Assembly (NCBI GenBank): GCA_009760855.2 | Contig: WPIO01000026.1 | Location: 1-64,000 of the forward strand | Source of the DNA: Cristatella mucedo | Taxonomy: Eukaryota > Bryozoa > Phylactolaemata > Cristatellidae | Reading direction: 5' to 3' | Length of the DNA stretch: 64,000 nt | Part shown: positions 10,440 through 20,900 of the stretch, piece after piece | Numbering within the stretch: position 1 is the stretch's first letter | Layout of the letters: the number at the start of each line of letters is the position of its first letter | Notes under the pieces: generated by a model | Database searches by the model: none | Told to the model about the DNA's origin: nothing | The model's input: the letters and a program-made list of their open reading frames with translations, nothing else | Position numbers and translations under genes: made by a program

Positions 10440-11830
10440 AGCCTTAACGACCGAGGCCATAGGCTCAATCCCACTTGAAGTTCATTTTAAATGTGGTCAA
10501 GTCAGAGGATGTTCTGACGCAAGTCGGGAGTGAGTTCCAGGCTTTGGGACCATACGAACTAAATGCACGGTCTCCAAAGGATTTGAGGTTTGTGCGAGGC
10601 ATTGGTAAACTGTTGGATTCCGAAAAGCAGTTGGTACTGTGCTTGGCCTGGTGGGGGAGTAAATCTGAGAGATAGGCTGGAGCCAAAGAATGAAGTGACC
10701 TAAAAGTGAGCGACAAAACCTTGAAGTCGATCCATTGCTTGACTGGTAGCCAGAGCAGGTCGGCGAGAAGTGGTGTGGTGTGGCAACTGCGACGCTCACG
10801 ACAGACAAGCCTAGCTGCGGAATTTTGCACCAGCTGTAATCGCCTGATTGCACTGGCGGTAGGCCAGCAAGCAGTGAGTTACAGAAGTCAAGACGGGATG
10901 TCACAAACGCATGGACCAACTTAGATGAGGTATCCCTGTCTTAAAAAGCCCTAATTTTAGCAATGTTGTTGTAGCTGAAAGTAGGCAGACTTGATTTTGG
11001 AGCCGATGTGGTCGTCTAACGAAAGGTCACTTTCGAACATGACACCTAGATTTCGTGCAGATTCAACAGGAGATATGCTGGCAGAGCCGATTTTTGAGCA
11101 TTGGCCTTTCCAATTTCTGAATCACACTTGGTTTGCCCATATCTAGTAAGCTAGTTTTATCATCATTCAATTTAAGAAAATTTGCTGTCATCCGTGAGCA
11201 GATGTCATCAATACATGCATCAAGGGAGTTGAGAGAAATCGACGTGCTGGAGGGCTGGGAGGGATCAAAGCGAAGGTACAACTGAGTGTCATCCGAAGAG
11301 AAGTGAAAGCCTAGATTGTGCTTGGCAATCACATCAGCAAGAGGGAAAGTATAAACCGTGAAAAGAACCGGACCTATCACAGAGCCTTGAGGTACCCCAT
11401 ATTTCAGAGGTACCTCGGATGATCTTTGACCATTCAGGTCAATACTCTGGAGTCTCCCAACGAGATAGGACCTGAACCATTGCAGAGCAGTGCCAGTGAT
11501 GCCCAGGCGAGATGAGAGGTGCTCACGAAGGACTTGGTGATCGATATTATCAAAAGCTGCCGAAAGATCGACCAAAACAAGCAGAGATACTCTACCCATG
11601 TCTGCATTCCTAAGTAGGTCGTTGAAACCCGAAGCAATGCTGACTCTGTGGAGTGATTAGCTCTAAAGCCAGACTGTTAACTTACTAGCAAGATTTGAAG
11701 TTTTAATATATGAGCTCAGCTGGTCTGCCACGACTCATTCGAGTGTCTTTGATAGGAATGGTAGAAAGGAGACTGGGTAGTAGTTGCTTATGTTCTCTTG
11801 GTCTAGTGTCGCTTTCTTGAGTCTATTAAG
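10440..11830 (-). mobile_element. 5'-truncated L2/CR1-like LINE with reverse transcriptase
   Basis: This is the longest LINE copy in the window. Read downward on the minus strand: at 11820-11640 a finger region (KKATLDQENISNYYPVS) with stops; at 11599-11063 the RT palm with LLVLVDLSAAFDNIDHQVL, a YGVPQGSVIGPVLF block and an altered catalytic box (FSSDDTQLY, where FYADDTQLY is usual); at 10919-10850 the block with AFVTSRLDFCNSLLAGL; and at 10830-10465 the C-terminal block ending in AFSSYGPKAWNSLP. Frameshifts separate the blocks and the 5' half (endonuclease) is missing, so it cannot be active. It reverse-transcribed its own RNA when alive. Confidence 0.9.
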
Positions 11831-12037
11831 AGGGGTTTATTGCACATTGAACGAGGATTACAATGAAGAGCATTAAGTTGGAAATCGTAAAAATTTCAGA
11901 TCCCATTTCTAACATATTTGCTACCCTAAACAAATAAATTGTTGAAACAATCTTCTGAGCATTTTCTCAACCATTACCCTTAAGGATTAAGGGTTGGTTA
12001 CAGAGCTCGAATCGTCAGGTGCATTTCGGCTAAGAGT

Positions 12038-12334
12038 CTAGCGAAGCTTCACCTGCAGTCGGCGACCCATCGCTAGGATCTTCCATCCCTTCTTGGAGGA
12101 ATTTGCTGGCCCTAGCCCTTCAATTTTCACACCGAACTTCAAAAAGTGGAACCAAGACACTTTTTGATCTTGCCCATAGTACACAAATTGCTTCGTGCCT
12201 AGTGACCCACATCGGTAAATCTGTCTTTTCGATGACATGGGATTAACTGAAGTGGCTATTGCAATGGATTTTAGTTTACGTTTATAGGTGGGCTTTTTTG
12301 GGCACTTGACTTTTACTGCATTTGTGCTACCCAT
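12038..12334 (-). CDS. Unidentified 98-residue open frame
   Basis: A basic, lysine-rich frame (pI clearly high) begins with an ATG at 12334 and contains KKPTYKRKLKSIAIATSVN and a Phe/Tyr-rich middle. I recognise no family. Its flanks are transposon debris, so it is most likely a relic of a repeat rather than a gene. Confidence 0.2.
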   Translation of the reverse strand: MGSTNAVKVKCPKKPTYKRKLKSIAIATSVNPMSSKRQIYRCGSLGTKQFVYYGQDQKVSWFHFLKFGVKIEGLGPANSSKKGWKILAMGRRLQVKLR

Positions 12335-12454
12335 GATAGTGGACTTACTTTTTTTTTTTAATAAGGCCTACTGCCTGAATATTTTTAAAGTTCCTTGGTC
12401 GCCGAAGGAGCTTATGACCCTCAAATTCTATGATATAAGGTAACAGGTATACAG

Positions 12455-12740
12455 TGCGACAACAAAAGAGAACTAACTCTCTACATGTGCACTTTACTTA
12501 TTCTGGAAAGGAAAAAATCAATTAGATAGTGACAACAGCAAGCTCGAGTACAAAGGTCACTCCATGCTGAAGGAACAATAGCTGTGGAGAATAGCTAAGT
12601 TTTAGCTTCTTTCTAAATCTTGTCGAATCATGAATGGGATGCCGTGACATTAGTTGGAAGTGAGGTTTAGGCTGTGGGAGCATAGGAACTAAAGTCAAGG
12701 TTTTTAAGGAATTTGTGGTTCGTTAGATGAACAATCAAGC
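12455..12740 (-). mobile_element. LINE 3' fragment
   Basis: Aligned by eye with 23400-23530 (shared GGATGCCGTGACATTAGTTG, GTGGGAGCATAGGAACTAAA) and with the tail (AGAGAACTAACTCTCT). Strongly decayed. Confidence 0.6.
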
Positions 12741-12879
12741 GATATGAGTCACAGGAGCAGGTCGTGTGATGGAAAGTCTGATTTGGAAGTATTTCAGATC
12801 TCTACGTTTACTTATTCGGTCAAGTTATACAAAGAATTACATGGAACACTAGTAACTTGCTCCAAAATACTCGGGTCCG

Positions 12880-13440
12880 TATTAATCAGTAGCCTACCGA
12901 CACAGAGAAACAGAAGGAGAGCTACCAAGCAGATGAGCTATTGACGCCCAGCAATCCTTCAAAACTTCGAAGACCTTATCGAGTTTTATGCACTCGAGAA
13001 CTCCGACCCTTGAAGCGCAGTCGACTTCGTCAAACAGATGTTCAATTAGGTACAAGTCCGGGCTTTGGTTTGGCCACTAAATGGCCTCAGCTAGCTCGAA
13101 GCCATAATCAGCAGGGTTAATGAAAACTCTTTAACCACCACAGCAGTGTGTTTTGGATCTTAGTCATCCTGCCAACAGAAATCAAACCCGTGAAATGCGT
13201 AAGCAGGTGGCAAGCAAACATCTTGCACAATGTCCAGACAGACATTCTGATCATGATTCTTGAATGTGGTGCAAATTGCTCAACACCGGAAGTTGAGAAG
13301 CAACCCCAAACTTGTACACTTCCAGCACCAATTTTCAATTGTCTTTTTCAAATTGTCTTTTCAAATGTCTTTTGGAGACAACCGTCAACCTGCGCTTCAC
13401 CCATTCACCGGCAAGCGTACTGCCTCCACTTATAGCAGCC
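12880..13440 (-). pseudogene. Tc1/mariner transposase pseudogene
   Basis: On the minus strand the frame at 13338-13117 reads KIGAGSVQVWGCFSTSGVEQ, the characteristic block around the second catalytic Asp of Tc1 transposases. It continues in other frames through remnants of a WP..SPDLxxIEHLxDE box at about 13080-13010. Several frameshifts and stops are present and the N-terminal DNA-binding half is not recognisable. The element cuts and pastes DNA in its live form; this copy is dead. Confidence 0.75.
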
Positions 13441-13446
13441 AAAGGC

Positions 13447-13532
13447 ATTGAATTAGCCTTTCCAATGTCTGAATCACACTTGGTTTGCCCATATCTAGTA
13501 AGTTAGTTTTATCATCATTCAATTTAAGCCAA
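13447..13532 (-). mobile_element. Short LINE fragment
   Basis: Almost identical to 11101-11177 (CCTTTCCAAT.TCTGAATCACACTTGG, TGCCCATATCTAGTAAG). It encodes the DDKTSLL...VIQKLE junction of the LINE ORF. It sits directly beside the Tc1 remnant. Confidence 0.8.
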
Positions 13533-13859
13533 ACGTAGCAAACCATGACTTCATGTCAAATTTGTGTTGACATGGTTGTTACAATTCAATAATTAGTGTA
13601 GAGCAATTACTTACTCGAATACAGGCATTAGCAGCAACCAAACTCAGATCGATCCTCCAGGTTTGCAGAAACTTTAGACAACAGTTTCCATATCTGTACG
13701 TAGCTGTACATACACACAATAATACTCACCAGTGCACAAAAATAAGGACGAAATTTGTCATTAGCGATTTGTTGCAGACTTTCAAACCACCTAATCACCA
13801 ATTCTAAGGTTCATCCTCACTTTAAAGCACCAGCGTAGTGTACATAAAGTGGTATATTA
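13533..13859. other. No feature recognised
   Basis: AT-rich, with no convincing open frame or repeat match. Confidence 0.5.
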
Positions 13860-14700
13860 ATTATAACAATAGGTCGTTTATGGCACCTCAAGAGAGCTAA
13901 ATCTCTATCAAGTCACTTTAAAACTCAATGCCAGATACTCAATAAGCAAGGGTAAGTGGCACGGTTGCTATCAAGATTAGACAAGCATTCAAAAGCAAAC
14001 TAGTATCGTGCTTAGGCCAGCAAGCTAATGCAAATAAGAAGACACTCACGGCCACAGGCTAGTAGAAACTCTGGCTAGTAACATCAAATCGTGTACATGT
14101 GAGCATGCAAAGCACACAGGAACAATAAGACAAGTCACTGAGGCAAAGGAAAAGCTGACCGGAACAGATTTGTCTTTAGCAGAGACTTCAATAATGTCAA
14201 GTCATTGGAGCTCGTGTCCAAGCTGGATGCAGTTCCAGATTTTCGGTGCATACGAGCTGACCACCAAAATATTTCAATTTAGTACATAGTAAAACATAGT
14301 AAATAGTAATTTAAAATGGCGAGATGAGTAGTGGCTGATGAGCGAGTAATTCGAGATCACAGCGGACGAGTAAGGAGGTCTGGTAGGTCGGTGCAGGCAA
14401 ATGAAGTGAAATAGCGACCTGTATGACTGAGAATCGTCAAATCGACTTGATGCATGATAGGGAGCTAGCGAAACTCACATTGAAGAATGTGATATGGAAT
14501 CTGCGACATTGATGACAGACCAGACAAGCTGCTGAGTTTTGCATTAGTCGCATACTATGAAGGGCACAGGCTTTGAGTCCTCAATAAAGGTAACTGCAAT
14601 AATTCACACATTCGGCTTTCGTACTCTAAGAAGGTCCTGATTCTGGCAATGTTACTTATCAGAACATAAGCCGATTTAAGAGCTAAGGAGCATGTGCATG
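13860..14700 (-). mobile_element. LINE 3' fragment, divergent subfamily
   Basis: The minus strand retains SAYVLISNIARIRTFLEYES (14730-14620) and decayed C-terminal blocks, then a 3' UTR shared with 19583-20010 and 8720-9010, and a hairpin tail near 13870-13920. It overlaps the region just downstream of the GOLT1 stop codon. Confidence 0.65.
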
Positions 14701-14848
14701 AGTGCATGCACTCACTGACGATGCATTGGATATGCATTTACTTACCACGAAGTAACTGTGCCTACAGAACCAGCAACTGCCTAAATGCATTCAGATATGC
14801 ATTAACAGGATGAAGACTCGGTGGGCAGATGGTTAATCGCTCGGTGAG

Positions 14849-14887
14849 TCATCGAGAGCCACCAGGCACCATCAGACTTTCTGGGCT
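14849..14887 (-). CDS. GOLT1: GOLT1 exon 5 (C-terminus)
   Basis: Twelve codons, [12 protein letters not shown] and stop, follow an acceptor CCTGTTGAGTTGCCAG. Joining it in phase 0 to exon 4 gives a C-terminus of the same length as in vertebrate GOT1B (14 residues after LNLPG[I/L]). The match is by length and a partial ES..MV resemblance only, so this exon is less certain than the others. See the intronic poly(A) signal at 14942 for an alternative end. Confidence 0.6.
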   Translation of the reverse strand, partial: SPESLMVPGGSR

Positions 14888-16137
14888 CTGGCAACTCAAC
14901 AGGGAAGCGAAGCAAGCATTCGAGTCTCTATTTTCAAACCATTTATTTACCATACAAAGCCCTGCCTAGCCTAACCAGCAGGCACCAACGAGCAAAGTAC
15001 AAAGTACAAAAGTACAAAGTAAGAGTCTGAGAGCACGCAACTCACCCAAGACAAGCCAGGCAAATTCAATATCGACCCCAGCACAGGTATCCGTTGAAGA
15101 AAATTCACAGCAATAGGCAGGAAACCGCTGCAAGAAAAAGAAAAACTCTCTTTGTGTGTCGTCTGGCAATGGACGATGGCAGTGCACCACGAACACATGT
15201 AGTAGCCCCACCCCACCCCCAGGTTTTCTATAAGAAAGCTTGTGTGGGGTTGGGTCGACAACGGTCAATCTTTGACATCAATAACAGCAGAGAGCAAACA
15301 CAGGCGACACGAAATGCACTCAAGAACCATCTAAGGCAACGCAGTGCGACACACAGATTCCGTAATCGAAATACCTGAAAAGCAGGAAGAAGCCGTAGCC
15401 CTCCAGGCACATGCCGATGACAGGCCATCCAATAAGTACCACTAACATTCCACCAACAAAGCAGGAGGTACCTCTTATTTTGTGCTTTTGGAAGAAAAAC
15501 CTGAAGGTTCGCTCGAGACCGATTACAAATGACAGTCCACATATGAATAGTATCTACAACAATGAGGGAAGGCAAATAACCCGCTATGGCATGCATGCAG
15601 TGCACAAAGTCTCGGCGAATCATGCTTTAACGTTATGCATTGCAAATACAGCTTAGATTACTACAATCTAGCAGACATTCCGATCAACATATCAACGAAT
15701 GAACATGAAGAAGCACTACCACCGAACGATCAAGGCATAACAAGCAACAATAGGGGTCAGGCATGCAAAAGACTACATACATACATATCTCAGACCACTT
15801 TGCTAACTCAATGTAAGGAGTAATTCCCATAGTTGAGCTAGAGCTGGGGGCATGAGCAACTAGCTGAGCGGCAGCACGGGTTACCCAGCGACTTGATATC
15901 GAATTACTGGTTGCTGGTCAGCTGATAACGTACACACATACTTAGCAGTCTCAGCTCACTTAGTGCTAAAGTACCTATCATTCTTTACATGCTCGCTGTC
16001 CAGTCTAACAATGGCAAAAGTAGCAGCTATCAGGACCAAGCATGGTCGGCACAAGCTACAAGTAGTGTGTATATGCACACATGCACATGCACAGACACAT
16101 ACAAGCACAAACAAATATACAAGCACAAACACAAACA

Positions 16138-16173
<36 letters not shown>

Positions 16174-17913
16174 CACGACAGATCACATACCCTAAAAACT
16201 CTTTTCCGTTCCTATAACTGGAGCCCGTCAAATTACGGAAGACACTACATGATATAACATAAAGTGGTGAAACGATACTCTCCTGCTGTGGTTCATTATA
16301 AATCGGTTAAACCGAAAGTGCAACACATCACCCACAAAATAATATGAACGATATGATCAAGGCAACGACGTGAACAATATGGAAAATATTTAATTGAGAT
16401 TCTGAGTAAAAAATGTGAATGCCACATGAATGCTATGTGAATGAGTTGGGATTATGTAGCTTACATTGGGCTCCATTGCTAAACCTATACAAAAATTATT
16501 CGGATTCAAATAACAAATTAAAATGTAATTAAATCTATCAATCAAAATGCATAAACAGATATCGTTCGAACGATATTCACGTCAGTGCATGATAACAGTA
16601 TACAAATGTGGGTGTATATAAGAGGAGCTCGAGGTGGATGTATCAGCTGTAAAGACAGCCTCCTATTTGCAGGCGGTAAGTCATTGGCTGTGCCATCTTT
16701 TTTTTGAATACACGGGACCCGACACTATGCTATGGATGGAAATAACTTTGCCTCCGGCAGGATGCTAACTTTCTCTTGAGCAGGTATAGGAGTTGATCTT
16801 ATGGGGAAAAGTCAAGAAAATACTTATAACATTTGTCCGACAATCAAATATGTGTTTATGGTACCTTTCGAAAGACAAATATTTTAGAGCTGGGATCGGA
16901 AGTTCTGACGAGTTCCACGTGAAAGGAAAATTGGCTATGCAAACCACGTCTAACCCGGATGTAAACAGGAAGCAACAAATCTACAAATGAAAAATGTAAC
17001 GATCTCTGCATCATATGAGACTTGTATCCCAACTTGTGGAACCTTGGTAGATCGCAATAGATGCTTGAAGCTTGTTGAGGTGCATACTTATGATTTTTAT
17101 ACAGCTTCATTTCCAGGGTTGGTTGGTGCCTTGTAAATTAAATAACTCAATTAATATTTCACGTATCGGAGTGAAATTGGAAATGTGAGTTCAGCTCTGC
17201 TTTTTTACCCTAGTTTTTAATATTTTTGATTTCGGTTTGATACAATTGGTTCTATATGTCTATGATTACGAAAAATAAAGCTGCAGGACGTTTGATGACG
17301 TATACAGACAAATGAATCAAACCGAAATCAAAAATATAAAAAACTAGAGTAGACAAAGCAGAGCTGAACTCGCATTTTCAAATTTCATTTCGATAAGTGA
17401 AATATCGACTGAGTTATTTAATTTACAAGGCATCAACCAACCCTGGAAATAAAACTGTATTAAAGTCAAAACACCTCAACGAGCTTCAAGAATCTAAAAC
17501 GATCTACCAAGGTTCGACAAGTTGGGATACAAGTCACATATGATGCAGAGATCGTTACATTTTTTATTCGTAGATTTGTTTCTTCCTGTTTACATCCGGG
17601 TTAGACGTGGTTGGCATAAAATACTTTTCTTTCACGTGGAAGTCGTCAGAACTTCCGATCCCAGTTCTAACATATTTGTCTTTCGAAAGGTACCATAAGC
17701 ATATATCCGATTGTCGAACAAATTTTATAGGTATTTTCTTGAAATTCCCCCTTAAGAAAACTGCATTCAAATTTAGTCTGAATCTCAGGAAGTTTTTTCA
17801 ACGACATGCGAACCATAACAGCACCACAACGTTTTCTGATGTTTCCTGCTCTTACGAGTTACCTCTCTCTTTAGCTTGATCTCAACTAACCTTAGCTCTG
17901 ACTCAAGCCAGTG

Positions 17914-17966
<53 letters not shown>

Positions 17967-20900
17967 AAATGAAGTAAAGAAAGCCCAGGTGAACTGGGGA
18001 GGGCGACTCAGTGGAGGTGGCAGCTGGTAAGCAGCACCTCTGCGACGTGATGACGATTAGAGCTAAGGATGACCATTGCAGCTGATCATCCACGAACTGC
18101 CTTACATGCTACACTGGTCGAGCAGCAGCACCTCGTAGACCGAACCTATCGGAAATTATGACGAATGTAGGTATCAGCTTTGAGAAAATCATGACGATTC
18201 GAACATGGAGCGGTTCGAACATGGAGCGGTTCGAACATGGAGCGGTTCGAACATGGAGCGGTTCGAACATGGAGCGGTTCGAACATGGAGCGGTTCGAAC
18301 ATGGAGCGGTTCGAACATGGAGCGGTTCGAACATGGAGCGGTTCGAACATGGAGCGGGTCGAACATGGAGCGGGTCGAACATGGAGCGGGTCGAACATGG
18401 AGCGGGTCGAACATGGAGCGGGTCGAACATGGAGGGTCGAACATGGAGCGGGTCGAACATGGAGCGGGTCGAACATGGAGCGGGGCGAACATGGAGCGGG
18501 GCTCGAACATGGAGCGGGTCGAACATGGAGCGGGTCGAACATGGAGCGGGTCGAACATGGAGCGGGTCGAACATGGAGCGGGTCGAACATGGAGCGGGTC
18601 GAACATGGAGCGGGTCGAACATGGAGCGGGTCGAACATGGAGCGGGTCGAACATGGAGCGGGTCGAACATGGAGCGGGTCGAACATGGAGCGGGTCGAAC
18701 ATGGAGCGGTTCGAACATGGAGCGGGTCGAACATGGAGCGGGTCGAACATGGAGCGGGTCGAACATGGAGCGGGTCGAACATGGTCGAACATGGAACGGG
18801 TCGAACATGGAACGGGTCGAACATGGAACGGGTCGAACATGGAACGGGTCGAACATGGAAACGGGAACATGGAACGGGTCGAACATGGAACGGGTCGAAC
18901 ATGGAACGGGTCGAACATGGAACGGGTCGAACATGGAACGGGTCGAACATGGAACGGGTCGAACATGGAACGGGTCGAACATGGAACGGGTCGAACATGG
19001 AACGGGTCGAACATGGAACGGGTCGAACATGGAACGGGTCGAACATGGAACGGGTCGAACATGGAACGGGTCGAACATGGAACGGGTCGAACATGGAACG
19101 ATCTGGGATGTGCTACATCTTTATGGACAAGCTAGCAACTTCTATACACGGCAGTTGTGGCAGAAAGCCATCGAGTGTCACCGAAGGGATGCACGGTACA
19201 TATTACAAGAAAGAAGCCCTCAGAAACCTTTTGATGCCGAAGACTATTGCGGCCAAGCGTAACCATTGGGACCGACGCCTGCATATGAACAATACAGAAT
19301 TGGCACATGCACTGCTGGCGTACAATGATGATGCAAGACTAAAGCGTTCAGGAACCAGTCTATATTTTATGTGAACATGTGCAGGTCGGGTGGTGAGCAC
19401 AACTCTACACTTGGCAAAGCAAGCAACAAATAAATGGACTCACATTTCCAATTGCCAATAGACCCTTGTCGAAAAACAGAAGCATGCCCAAGATCAAGAA
19501 AGTCACTCCAAAGCCGGTAAGTCCAACACCAATTTCTAAAATTCAAAATACAAAGATGCAAAATTCTATTGTATCTCAATTATAATAATAATAATAATAG
19601 CTTGTTTGTATTGCACCCTACGACAACCAAATCCTCTATCCAGGCATTGTACAACTTGTTGCAAGAGAATCACTAACCAAGTATCTATGACATTCAAGGT
19701 ATCAAGCTGAGACAAGTATGCAAAAGCAAACAAGTATCACACTTAGACCAGAATGCAAAAGCACAAAAGAAGACATTCGGTTAGTAGGTCCCCTGGTTAG
19801 TAGCAAGCACCGAATGAGGCAGAGATAAACAGGCGCTGCAAACAAAAAAAGAGAAGTTCATTGGGATGCAGCAAAAGCTGAAACAGATGCTTCTGTAGTT
19901 AGCTACACTTACGCAATGCAGTCATTGCAGGCAATGATAGAAGCCGGAAGCGAGCTCTGGACTTTCGATGCATACGACTTACTGTGTTGCTGTTCAAGAG
20001 GGTACAAAAATAACTGTAACAGATGCATAACAGCCTCTCTATCTTTCCAATGGCCCCCTCTCTCTCTCCCTCCCCCACTCTCCCCGTCCCTCTCTCTCAC
20101 CCCTTCCTTCCTCTTCTACTCTGGCTAGCACAGCCTGCATTAACGATGAATATGGTAAGTCCTAACTTCGACGAATTTTGCTTCGCTTTAGAATAAACAG
20201 CATACAGCAAGTAAAATACAACGTGCAAAAGAGCCCTTACCAGAGTGAGTGAGTGAGTGAGTGAGTGAGAGAGAGAGAGAAGATTCTTTCCCGGGGACCC
20301 CACTGCTGGAGCTTCCACTCCCCTCCACCCATCCCGAAGCTTCCTGCACCATGGTGGCTGTCATATTTGGGTTGTGCCCCTGCTCACACAGTGTAAGGCA
20401 GCTAAAATGCCTGCGATTTATCATGCAAATGCATTGATATACGATCATCAGCTTATAACTACATCAGGGAGAGGGAAGGAGTCCACCATTATCGTAGGCA
20501 AGGAGACGCCCTGAGTAGCATCTTCATCGCTGCTTTGGAGCATTGTAGCCTCATCCGTGAACAGGGCCAGAAATGTGTACACACAGGTCCTACATGGAAC
20601 TGAGCCATTGGTGGGCAATCCAACAAATACGTCGATCTGCCAAGATTTAAACACGAGCACTGCAGTCTTGTATCTGATCACATCCACCAATCAGTTACCG
20701 GATTTTGCTTATTTCAAAAAAGGTTCTTCTGGTTTGGTTTGATGCCAAGCTGGTTTCGTCCAGCGGTTAAGGTGCTCGCCCCGACCAAGGTCTGGCTGAG
20801 GTCATGGGCTCGAGCCCAATGGCATATGTGAAGCGCCTGAATAGAGATTAAGTTCTCTTATGGCACTATACAAATGAATTATATTTATGATTATATATTC

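Noticed and set aside
15228-15623. 131-residue minus-strand ORF as a gene
   Set aside because: It overlaps GOLT1 exon 3 in another frame. The GOT1 frame is the conserved one.
16765-17110. Short ORFs in the foldback arms (also 17564-17770 and 46156-46437)
   Set aside because: They recur only because the arms are repeated. They carry no domain and are disrupted differently between copies.
18158-19374. Six very long overlapping ORFs with 16-residue repeats
   Set aside because: They are produced by a 16-bp tandem repeat lacking stops in all frames and lie in a GOLT1 intron.
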